Shown one piece after another: positions 1-5,447 of a stretch of 5,447 nt of DNA. This DNA comes from Deltaproteobacteria bacterium (GTDB lineage: Bacteria > UBA10199 > DSSB01), in NCBI GenBank assembly GCA_020440745.1, contig JAGRNM010000108.1, forward strand, positions 1 through 5,447. The letters run 5' to 3'. The position numbers and the translations under genes are program-made. How positions within the stretch are numbered: position 1 is the stretch's first letter; the number at the start of each line of letters is the position of its first letter. The notes beneath the pieces are model-generated. The model was not told the DNA's origin, ran no database searches, and worked only from the letters and a program-made list of their open reading frames with translations.

Positions 1-640
1 CGCACAGCTTTGAAATGGCCTCCATATAAGAACCGCTTAAGGGATAAACTCCACCTTCTCCTTGGACAGGTTCAATCAAAATAGCACAGGTGTTTTGATT
101 AATAGCTGCTTTTAAAGCGGACAAATCCTCTGGAGGTACTTGCATAAAACCACTTGGCAAAGGCGCAAAACCTTTTTGAATTTTCTCCTGACCTGTCGCT
201 GCAACCGTCGCTAGAGTTCGGCCATGAAAACTACGGTCTAAACTAATAATCTCGTAACAATCCGGTCCTTTTTTGGCTTTTCCATAAGCTCTAGCCAGTT
301 TGATGGCCGCTTCATTGGCCTCTGCGCCAGAATTACAAAAGAAAACCCTATCGGCAAAACTCAAACTAGTGAGCTTTTCTGCAAGATGGGCCTGTGCTTC
401 TGTATAAAAAAGATTACTGGCGTGAATTCAAGTCTCTGCTTGTTCTTTTAAAACCTTTAATATCTCAGGATGACTATGTCCCAAAGCATTGACAGCAATA
501 CCCGCAACAAAGTCTAAATAACGCTTACCCTCAGCATCCCAAAGATAGGAGCCTTCCCCACGAACCAACGCAATGGGAACACGGGCATAAGTAGCTAAAA
601 GATGAGCATCAGTCATTTGAATAATCTGGGACGTGTTCAT
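1..640 (-). pseudogene. argD: Acetylornithine aminotransferase, 5' part, broken by an in-frame TGA
   Basis: This is a class III PLP-dependent aminotransferase of arginine synthesis, converting N-acetylglutamate semialdehyde to N-acetylornithine with glutamate as amino donor (ArgD enzymes may also serve lysine synthesis). The ATG is at 638-640, only 9 bases after the argB stop. Codons 1-70 give a typical N-terminus (YARVPIALVRGEG, YLDFVAGIAVNALGHSHP). Codon 71 (428-430) is TGA. The same frame then continues without further stops to the window edge, about 142 more codons, keeping family motifs: IHASNLFYTEAQ (72-83), NSGAEANEAAIKLAR (103-117, PLP phosphate region), FHGRT (138-142, aromatic stacking on PLP) and IEPVQGEGG (189-197). 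The PLP lysine, near residue 255 in the family, lies outside the window. The stop sits where homologues have Leu before the IH(T/A)SN motif, so TTA to TGA is the simplest change. It may be a real nonsense mutation or a sequencing or assembly error. Gene identity is secure; functional state is not. Confidence 0.85.
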
Positions 641-649
641 ATCAAAAAC

Positions 650-1564
650 TTAAGCCTTTTCTCCAAAAAAAACCGTCCCTACCCCTTTATCAGTTAGCGT
701 CTCTAAAAGTACGGCATGTTTAAGACGACCATCAATAATATGGGCACTTCGCACACCTTCTTTTAAAGCTTGTAAACAACACTTTACTTTAGGGATCATA
801 CCGCCACTAATAGTTTGATCTTCGATTAATTTTAAAGCCTGTTTAGGTTTTAACTGACTTAAGAGCTCTCCTTGTTTATTTTTTACTCCCTCAACATCGG
901 TTAATAAGATTAATTTTTCTGCCTTTAAAGCTCCGGCCAAGGCACTAGCTACAAGGTCGGCATTAATATTAAGAGCCTCACCGCTTTCACTAACTCCTAC
1001 TGGAGCAATCACTGGGATAAATTGATCTTTTTCCAAAAGCTCTAAGACTTGTGTATGAACACAGGTAATCTCTCCTACCCTACCCAAATCAATTAGCTCA
1101 TTAATTCCCTCAGCATTTTTAATAGTGCCAGGAGAGACTTTTGTTGCTTCTAACAACTTGCCATCTTTACCACTCAAACCAATAGCCTTACCACCATGCT
1201 GGTTAATCAAACTCACAATAGCTTTTCCCACTTTTCCTACCAAAACCATCTCGACTACATCCATAGTCTCTTGATCAGTGATGCGGATACCCTCATGAAA
1301 CTTACTCTCTAAACCCATGCGCTCCATTACCTGACCAATCTGAGGCCCACCTCCATGGACAACAATGGGAACCATACCCACTAAGCGCATCATAATAATA
1401 TCCTTAGCAAAGCTCTCCTTGAGCTCTTCATCCACCATGGCATGCCCACCGTACTTAATAACAAAGACCTTGCCATAAAACTGACGAATATAAGGCAAAG
1501 CCTCCATTAAAGTGGAAGCCCTATTGATAAGTTCTTGTACAGCGTTTTTAGATAATGAAGACAT
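650..1564 (-). CDS. argB: Acetylglutamate kinase, arginine-inhibited type
   Basis: This enzyme phosphorylates N-acetyl-L-glutamate with ATP, the second and often controlling step of arginine synthesis, in the cytoplasm. The 304-residue product has the full amino acid kinase fold: KYGGHAM (37-43, with catalytic Lys37), HGGGPQIG (70-77, substrate loop), RITDQETMDVVEMVL then GKVGK (94-114), GLSGKDG (129-135), NINADLVA (199-206, Asp203 organising the catalytic lysines), LLTDVEGV (220-227) and SGGMIPKV (253-260, Lys259). Compared with the 258-residue, arginine-insensitive E. coli enzyme it has about 29 extra N-terminal residues, as in hexameric arginine-sensitive kinases, whose N-terminal helix links dimers. 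The C-terminal HAVLLETLTDKGVGT stretch (283-297) matches the arginine-site signature of that class. Feedback inhibition by arginine is therefore inferred. The ATG has no clear Shine-Dalgarno sequence in its very AT-rich leader; Met20 is a less likely start because it would remove the N-helix. It lies 73 bases after hslU and 9 bases before argD. Confidence 0.96.
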   Translation of the reverse strand: MSSLSKNAVQELINRASTLMEALPYIRQFYGKVFVIKYGGHAMVDEELKESFAKDIIMMRLVGMVPIVVHGGGPQIGQVMERMGLESKFHEGIRITDQETMDVVEMVLVGKVGKAIVSLINQHGGKAIGLSGKDGKLLEATKVSPGTIKNAEGINELIDLGRVGEITCVHTQVLELLEKDQFIPVIAPVGVSESGEALNINADLVASALAGALKAEKLILLTDVEGVKNKQGELLSQLKPKQALKLIEDQTISGGMIPKVKCCLQALKEGVRSAHIIDGRLKHAVLLETLTDKGVGTVFFGEKA

Positions 1565-1637
1565 GAATTTTAATTTTAGATTTTATTAATTTTTGTTTGT
1601 TATTGGCTTTAAGCAAACAAAAGCCCGCTCTCAATTA

Positions 1638-3092
1638 TTAAAGAATATACCGGCTTAAATCTTCATCTTTAACCACATCACTTAATTTATCTCTTACATA
1701 CTGAGCGTTTATTTTTAAAGAAGAACCCGATTTGTCAGGGGCTTCAAAACTAATCTCATCTAAGACATTTTCCATAATAGTATGCAAACGACGAGCTCCG
1801 ATATTTTCAGTCTTACTATTAACCTCTGCTGCAAAGTGGGCAATTTCTTTTAAACCATCTTCAGCAAAGTCTAATTCTACTTTCTCCGTTTTAAGCAAGG
1901 CATGATATTGCTTTGTCAAAGAATTAGCAGGCTCTTGCAAAATCTTTAAAAAGTCTTCTTCTGTAAGACTACTCAGCTCTACCCTAATCGGAAAACGTCC
2001 CTGTAACTCTGGAATTAGATCACTAGGCTTAGACACATGAAAAGCCCCTGCTGCAATAAAAAGTACATGATCCGTTTTGACCATGCCATACTTAGTATGA
2101 ACATTAGATCCCTCTACAATGGGTAAAATATCCCTTTGAACGCCTTCACGACTTACATCGGGATTACTGCTTCCTCCTTGTTTGCCAGCAATCTTATCAA
2201 TCTCGTCCAAAAAAATAATTCCGCTTTGTTCTACTAAGTCAATGGCTGTTTGATGCACATTTTCGTTGTCCACTAACTTGCTAGCCTCTTCTTGGATTAA
2301 TAAATTTAAAGCATCAGGAACCTTTAATTTACGCCTTTTGGAGGATTGAGAAAAAAGACCAGAAAACATATCGCGGATATTAGAACTTACTTCCTCCAGA
2401 CTAGGAGCACTAACGACCTCTACCATAGGCATCATGGTCTGAGGTTTGGGGCGAAACTCAACTAAACGATCCTTGAGTTTTCCTTGATGGAGCATCTCTC
2501 TAAGTTTCTCTCTGGTTTTTTCTTCGGCCTCACTCCTAGCTTTAGGCTGGGATATGGGCTCCTCTTTAAGATTATCGGGTGCTTCTTGTTCAGAAATACC
2601 TTCCTCAGCCAAAATCATCCCTTCTAAGACTTCCTGATTAGGACTTAAACCAGTCTCTTTAGGGGACTCTTTGGGTGGCAATAATAAATCCAAGAGCCTT
2701 TCTTCAGCTAATTCTTCAGCTTTAGACTGGACCTTAAGTTTTTCCTCCTCCTTAACCATATTAATAGCCGTTTCAGTAAGCTCTCGGACCATGGACTCCA
2801 CGTCCTTACCCACATAACCCACCTCTGTAAACTTAGTGGCCTCCACTTTAATAAAAGGAGCGCCTGAGAGTTTAGCTAAACGACGAGCGATTTCAGTTTT
2901 ACCCACACCCGTAGGCCCAATCATTAATATATTCTTAGGGGCAATCTCATCTCGTAATTCTTCTGGAACATTTTGACGACGCCAACGATTGCGCAAAGCA
3001 ATGGCCACGGCCCTTTTGGCATCTTTCTGACCAATAATATACTTATCCAACTCGGATACGATTTCTCTGGGGGTAAAATTAGCAGTTTTCAT
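1638..3092 (-). CDS. hslU: ATP-dependent protease ATPase subunit HslU (ClpY)
   Basis: HslU is the hexameric AAA+ unfoldase that threads proteins into the HslV peptidase chamber. The 484-residue product begins MKTANFTPREIVSELDKYIIGQ, typical of the family. Visible parts are Walker A GPTGVGKT (59-66, Lys65), pore loop GYVG (92-95), Walker B IIFLDEID (292-299), sensor 1 region LFIAAGAF (344-351), PELQGRFPIRVEL (361-373, with the arginine-finger region) and sensor 2 GARRL (432-436). The C-terminus is EDLSRYIL, the tail that inserts between HslV subunits; E. coli ends EDLSRFIL. E. coli HslU has 443 residues; nearly all the extra length is in the I-domain between the pore loop and Walker B, where residues about 140-190 are rich in Glu, Pro, Ser and Lys and look disordered. 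Upstream of the ATG there is only a weak AGG four bases away. The gene follows hslV by 68 bases, as expected for partner subunits. Confidence 0.97.
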   Translation of the reverse strand: MKTANFTPREIVSELDKYIIGQKDAKRAVAIALRNRWRRQNVPEELRDEIAPKNILMIGPTGVGKTEIARRLAKLSGAPFIKVEATKFTEVGYVGKDVESMVRELTETAINMVKEEEKLKVQSKAEELAEERLLDLLLPPKESPKETGLSPNQEVLEGMILAEEGISEQEAPDNLKEEPISQPKARSEAEEKTREKLREMLHQGKLKDRLVEFRPKPQTMMPMVEVVSAPSLEEVSSNIRDMFSGLFSQSSKRRKLKVPDALNLLIQEEASKLVDNENVHQTAIDLVEQSGIIFLDEIDKIAGKQGGSSNPDVSREGVQRDILPIVEGSNVHTKYGMVKTDHVLFIAAGAFHVSKPSDLIPELQGRFPIRVELSSLTEEDFLKILQEPANSLTKQYHALLKTEKVELDFAEDGLKEIAHFAAEVNSKTENIGARRLHTIMENVLDEISFEAPDKSGSSLKINAQYVRDKLSDVVKDEDLSRYIL

Positions 3093-3160
3093 GAAACCTA
3101 AATCTTTAATTAAAATTAAAAGGTAAGCCTATACTTAAACCACCACCATCCAATAAATCC

Positions 3161-3700
3161 CTAGATCTCTTCCACCACAAATTTATTATTAGTATAAACA
3201 CAAATCTCAGAAGCAATTTTCATAGCTTCCAAAGCGATCTCCCTAGCAGACTTCTTAGTATTACGCACCAAAGCCAAAGCCGCCGCCCTAGCATAAGGAC
3301 CTCCCGATCCAATAGCAGCCACTCCCTCATCAGGCTCAATCACATCTCCGTTACCACTGATTGTAAAAATATTTTTAACGTCAGCTACTAAAAGCATCGC
3401 TTCTAGACGACGCAACATACGATCCGTACGCCACTCCTTGGCTAATTCTACGGCGGCCCTAGTTAGATTTTGATTAAATTCTTCTAACTTAGCCTCAAAT
3501 TTCTCAAAAAGAGTAAAAGCATCGGCCGTAGAACCTGCAAAACCAGCAATCACCTTGCCATTTTTAGTACGTCTGACTTTACGGGCCGAATCTTTCATAA
3601 TAGTCTGTCCCAAACTCACCTGTCCATCACCCACCAAGACTACCTTATCCCCTCGATGTACCGCCAAAATAGTTGTGCTATGCATCTTTTCTTCCATCAT
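3161..3700 (-). CDS. hslV: ATP-dependent protease peptidase subunit HslV (ClpQ)
   Basis: HslV is the proteasome-like N-terminal threonine peptidase that forms a double hexamer capped by HslU. Starting at the ATG at 3698-3700, the product has 179 residues (E. coli has 176) and begins MMEEKMHSTTILAV. The catalytic Thr should be the first of the TT pair (codon 3674-3676), exposed by removal of an eight-residue propeptide. Counting from it, Lys falls at mature position 33 (in SARKVRR), matching the catalytic lysine. Other family blocks are VGDGQVSLG, KVIAGFAGSTADAFTLFE, AVELAKEWRTDRMLRRLEAML, ISGNGDV and IAAIGSGGPYA-like AIGSGGPYA. The frame is open to a TTG at 3722-3724, but GGAG at 3706-3709 lies five bases before the chosen ATG and eight before the next ATG (3695-3697), so the TTG extension is unlikely. 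A third ATG (3683-3685) is preceded by GGAAG and is also possible. The stop is TAG. Confidence 0.96.
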   Translation of the reverse strand: MMEEKMHSTTILAVHRGDKVVLVGDGQVSLGQTIMKDSARKVRRTKNGKVIAGFAGSTADAFTLFEKFEAKLEEFNQNLTRAAVELAKEWRTDRMLRRLEAMLLVADVKNIFTISGNGDVIEPDEGVAAIGSGGPYARAAALALVRNTKKSAREIALEAMKIASEICVYTNNKFVVEEI

Positions 3701-3705
3701 TAAAA

Positions 3706-3709
3706 CTCC
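3706..3709 (-). promoter_or_regulatory. Ribosome binding site deciding the hslV start
   Basis: On the minus strand the sequence reads TTTGGAGTTTTAATGATGG. GGAG sits five bases before the first ATG and eight before the second, which is good spacing. It is the clearest Shine-Dalgarno match in front of any gene in this window and argues against the upstream TTG. Confidence 0.75.
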
Positions 3710-3742
3710 AAAACAAAGGGCCAAAAACGAATAAATAAATCC

Positions 3743-4714
3743 TTACTCGCTTTTGGCTCTGGGATGGGCCTTGTCATATGCACTCTTGAGTTTGTCAAGG
3801 CTAATATGGGTATAGCGTTGTGTCGTAGAGAGGCTAGCATGGCCCAAAAGCTCTTGAATTCCCCTCAAATCAGCCCCCGACTGCAGAAGGTGAGTTGCAA
3901 AACTATGCCTTAAGCCATGGGGAGTCACTTTAGCAGCTAAGCCCGCCTGAACAAGGTCCTTTTTTAACTGCCTAGCCAAAACACTAGCGTGAATACGACG
4001 ACCTCTTTTGCCTAAAAAAATAAAATTTTCGTATCCCGGTTGAATCGGAACCTGAGAACGAAAGGTTAAATAATCCTTGATGGCCTCCACTGCCTTAGTA
4101 CCTATGGGTACTAGGCGTTCTTTAGATCCTTTTCCTTTTACTCTTAACAAAGCTTCTTTAAGGTCTACTTGACTAAAAGTCAAAGCCACCAGCTCTGAAG
4201 CCCTCAGTCCACTGGAATAAAATAGTTCCCACATTGCCCTATCTCTTTTAGCTTCAAAAGACTCTTCTAAAGGTTTATCTAAAAGATAGGCAGCCTCTTC
4301 TATTTCTAAATAACGGGGCAAATCCTGAGGTGTCTTAGGATAAGGAATTTCGCGAGCGATATTTTGATCCACTAAACCTTGACGAGATAAATAATTATAA
4401 AAACTACGAAGACTTCCTACCCTCCTAGCCAAGCTTCTGGCTTTTAGACGGCTAAACAAACTAGATAAATAAGAGCGCAATACCAAACTAGGCAAATCTT
4501 TCCATACAACCTGATGCCCCTGCACATAATTTCCAAAAGATTTTTTAATAAAAATCTCTAACTCCAATAAATTAAAAGCATAGGCCTTTAGGGTCAACGG
4601 AGAAAAACGCTTTTCTTCTTTAAGATAAGCTAAAAAAGCAAGAATGGAAGTATCTTGAGACACTTCACGTAGCCTAGTGAAGATACCGCAAGAAAGCAAT
4701 GGATGGATACTCAA
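3743..4714 (-). CDS. xerC: Tyrosine recombinase XerC
   Basis: XerC-type integrases act with a XerD-type partner at the dif site to resolve chromosome dimers. The product is 323 residues from the TTG at 4712-4714. An N-terminal core-binding domain (about 22-110, FLAYLKEEKRFSPLTLKAY) precedes the catalytic domain (about 130-315). All six catalytic residues are seen: Arg171 in SSGLRASELVAL, Lys195 in VKGKGSKERLVPIG, His266 and Arg269 in TPHGLRHSFATHLL, His292 in LLGHASLSTTQRY and Tyr301 in RYTHIS. The start is uncertain. The TTG has only a weak AAGAG upstream, while a GTG at 4661-4663 (residue 18, giving 306 residues) has AGG nine bases upstream and better matches the usual 295-300 length. XerC rather than XerD is chosen because of the context: xerC directly before hslV-hslU parallels codV-codW-codX of Bacillus. 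The gene is first in the block, about 70 bases after a strong terminator. I found no convincing promoter in between. Confidence 0.93.
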   Translation of the reverse strand: MSIHPLLSCGIFTRLREVSQDTSILAFLAYLKEEKRFSPLTLKAYAFNLLELEIFIKKSFGNYVQGHQVVWKDLPSLVLRSYLSSLFSRLKARSLARRVGSLRSFYNYLSRQGLVDQNIAREIPYPKTPQDLPRYLEIEEAAYLLDKPLEESFEAKRDRAMWELFYSSGLRASELVALTFSQVDLKEALLRVKGKGSKERLVPIGTKAVEAIKDYLTFRSQVPIQPGYENFIFLGKRGRRIHASVLARQLKKDLVQAGLAAKVTPHGLRHSFATHLLQSGADLRGIQELLGHASLSTTQRYTHISLDKLKSAYDKAHPRAKSE

Positions 4715-4786
4715 GCACTCTTTTCTTAAAAGAAGTTTTTTGCCATTAAAAGAAATACAAAAAATAGAGAGGATTAATTTTTAGAT

Positions 4787-4820
4787 AAAAAAAAGAACCC
4801 CCGGCAAACGCCGAGGGTCC
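4787..4820 (-). terminator. Strong rho-independent terminator upstream of xerC
   Basis: On the minus strand, GGACCCTCGGC (4820 down to 4810) pairs with GCCGGGGGTTC (4805 down to 4795) around a GTTT loop. This gives 11 pairs including two G-T pairs, followed directly by eight T (4794 down to 4787). The other strand has no T-tract after the hairpin, so it acts on minus-strand transcription entering from higher coordinates. It either ends an upstream transcript or, less likely, attenuates a long xerC leader. AACCCC just before the stem (4828-4823) could compete for the same 3' arm. Confidence 0.88.
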
Positions 4821-4861
4821 TAGGGGTTAAGAGGAGTGTGGGATATAGGGTCAAAGCCTTC

Positions 4862-4893
4862 GCTTAATTATTAATCTTACTTATTAATTAAGC
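4862..4893. repeat. Near-perfect inverted repeat, 13-base arms with a 6-base centre
   Basis: The arms are GCTTAATTATTAA (4862-4874) and TTATTAATTAAGC (4881-4893); they are complementary at 12 of 13 positions and are separated by TCTTAC. This could be a protein-binding operator, a recombinase-type site or a cruciform in AT-rich DNA. It is not a terminator on either strand, as no T-tract follows. Its location between the terminator of one transcript and the next upstream sequence does not reveal its use. Confidence 0.6.
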
Positions 4894-4917
4894 ATAAATC
4901 TTTTTATTATTAAGCAT
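4873..4917. repeat. Two adjacent imperfect direct repeats of 23 and 22 bases
   Basis: Unit 1 is 4873-4895 and unit 2 is 4896-4917. Both share AATCTT, then TTATTA, then TTAAGCAT in the same order, differing mainly by small insertions. The second half of unit 1 is also the right arm of the inverted repeat at 4862-4893, so the GCTTAAT / ATTAAGC element occurs three times in 56 bases. Repeated spaced elements of this kind are often binding sites for a regulator, but low complexity in AT-rich DNA is a fair alternative. Confidence 0.55.
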
Positions 4918-5142
4918 TGGAGAGTTTATAAAAGAATCTGATGGAAACCCTAGCGCTCTCTTCTTACCTTATCACCTTATTTCACCCGCTTCCAACTATT
5001 CTCTCTCTCGTTATTTTAGGCATAAACCTTTTTAAGAAGTCTTGCAAGCCTTTTTTTATTTTTATCTCAATTTTTCTTCTTAGATCCAAAAAACTTTAAA
5101 ATAAACTATGGGACGCTGCCGTCTCCATTTTGGAACATAAAT

Positions 5143-5190
5143 AAAAGTCTCCTCCCTGACAATAGACTTTTTTAGGAGTGAGACTTTTTT
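5143..5190 (+). terminator. Long hairpin with T-tract, possible plus-strand or two-way terminator
   Basis: AAAAGTCTC (5143-5151) pairs perfectly with GAGACTTTT (5180-5188). The stem extends inward by CTCC (5152-5155 region) against GGAG (5175-5178) with a one-base bulge, around a loop of about 19 bases. On the plus strand the stem runs into six T (5185-5190). On the minus strand it runs into TTTTATTT, so weak two-way action is possible. The large loop makes it weaker than the terminator at 4787-4820. No confident plus-strand gene lies before it. Confidence 0.45.
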
Positions 5191-5372
5191 AAAACGCTTT
5201 CATAAACAGATAACAAAATTTGAAATACCCTCAAAAAATGCTTTTCCAAAAATAAGACTAAAGCCTTAAGACTTTCTGTCTGAAAATGTCGATATATGTA
5301 CAAAAAATATTCAATAAACCTTATCTATTTAATTTTAATTAGATTTTAGAATTTTTTCCACAAAAATACGGG

Positions 5373-5447
5373 TTAAAAAATACCCCTTTTATCAAAAAAC
5401 TCAAGCTTTAACCAATAAAGTCCGTCCTTCATCTCATTACTAACTAT
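5373..5447 (-). CDS. Possible 3' end of an unidentified minus-strand gene
   Basis: From the right edge, one minus-strand frame is open for 24 codons and ends in TAA at 5373-5375, reading IVSNEMKDGLYWLKLEFFDKRGIF; the other two minus-strand frames hit stops at once. The mix of charged and aromatic residues looks like protein, and the same orientation as the rest of the window plus the downstream terminator at 4787-4820 fit an upstream gene ending here. The stretch is too short to name a family, and an open run of this length can occur by chance. Confidence 0.35.
   Translation of the reverse strand: MVSNEMKDGLYWLKLEFFDKRGIF

Larger units (their letters stand above)
4821..5372. other. AT-rich stretch of about 550 bases without a convincing gene
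   Basis: Neither strand holds a recognisable protein, tRNA or rRNA. What can be seen: an inverted repeat (4862-4893), a tandem repeat (4873-4917), a long hairpin with a T-tract (5143-5190), a small GACG-GCAG-CGTC hairpin (minus strand, around 5112-5124) and several short open frames. The longest of these is a plus-strand frame of 52 codons at 4941-5099 with two hydrophobic stretches and no well placed Shine-Dalgarno sequence. A strong minus-strand terminator closes the region on the low-coordinate side, so a small RNA or the 3' tail of an upstream transcript is possible. I matched no known riboswitch or RNA family by eye. Confidence 0.6.

Noticed and set aside
428..640. A separate 70-residue protein ending at the TGA
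   Set aside because: The 70 residues are the N-terminus of ArgD and the same frame continues with conserved ArgD motifs, so it is a broken or misread argD, not a small gene.
3701..3724. TTG at 3722-3724 as the hslV start, adding eight residues (MALCFGVL)
   Set aside because: It has no ribosome site, would lengthen the propeptide to 16 residues, and the added codons contain the GGAG that serves the ATG at 3698-3700.
4715..4786. A sigma-70 promoter for xerC
   Set aside because: TTGTAT on the minus strand has no acceptable -10 hexamer at 16-18 bases, and other T-rich hexamers are not distinguishable from background.
4979..5020. Minus-strand 13-codon frame MPKITRERIVGSG with AAAAGG before the ATG
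   Set aside because: The AAGG is only three bases from the ATG and the peptide is too short to judge; no downstream gene for it to regulate.
5286..5342. Plus-strand frame of 18 codons starting ATG TCG ATA
   Set aside because: It is short, has no ribosome site and no recognisable content; chance in AT-rich DNA is enough.
5358..5382. GGGT / ACCC hairpin around TAAAAAAT near the right edge as a terminator
   Set aside because: The stem has only four pairs and the T-rich part is in the loop, overlapping the end of the possible coding stretch.
4821..5447. CRISPR array, tRNA, 6S or SRP RNA in the non-coding stretch
   Set aside because: There are only two adjacent repeats with no spacers, and I saw no tRNA arm motifs or known core RNA motifs on either strand.

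Overview
The window shows the end of one transcriptional block in which every confident gene lies on the minus strand. Read in the direction of transcription, from high to low coordinates, the order is xerC, hslV, hslU, argB and the first half of argD. The spacers are short: 42, 68, 73 and 9 bases. The xerC-hslV-hslU order matches the codV-codW-codX arrangement known from Bacillus. The addition of argB and argD, and the protein sequences themselves, suggest a low-GC member of the Desulfovibrio-type Deltaproteobacteria (Desulfobacterota). That assignment is an inference from sequence character and recalled gene order, not from a database search.

Region by region: bases 1-640 hold the start of argD (acetylornithine aminotransferase), which continues off the left edge and carries an in-frame TGA at codon 71. 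Bases 650-1564 are argB, an acetylglutamate kinase of the arginine-inhibited type. Bases 1638-3092 are hslU, the AAA+ unfoldase, with a longer than usual I-domain. Bases 3161-3700 are hslV, the threonine protease that HslU feeds; it starts at an ATG preceded by GGAG rather than at a further upstream TTG. Bases 3743-4714 are the tyrosine recombinase xerC, with all six catalytic residues present. A strong rho-independent terminator for minus-strand transcription lies at 4787-4820, about 70 bases before xerC. Bases 4821-5372 are AT-rich and hold no convincing gene; they contain a tandem repeat, an inverted repeat with a 6-base centre, and a long hairpin with a T-tract. The last 75 bases may be the end of another minus-strand gene.

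Functionally, HslV and HslU form one ATP-dependent protease and ArgB and ArgD catalyse consecutive-pathway steps (second and fourth) of arginine synthesis. XerC would resolve chromosome dimers at dif. No direct biochemical link between the three groups is evident; their grouping looks like a conserved housekeeping operon. I see no new defence or mobile system here. The points most worth checking are the argD nonsense codon, the dif-like and repeat structures upstream of xerC, and the unassigned 550-base gap.
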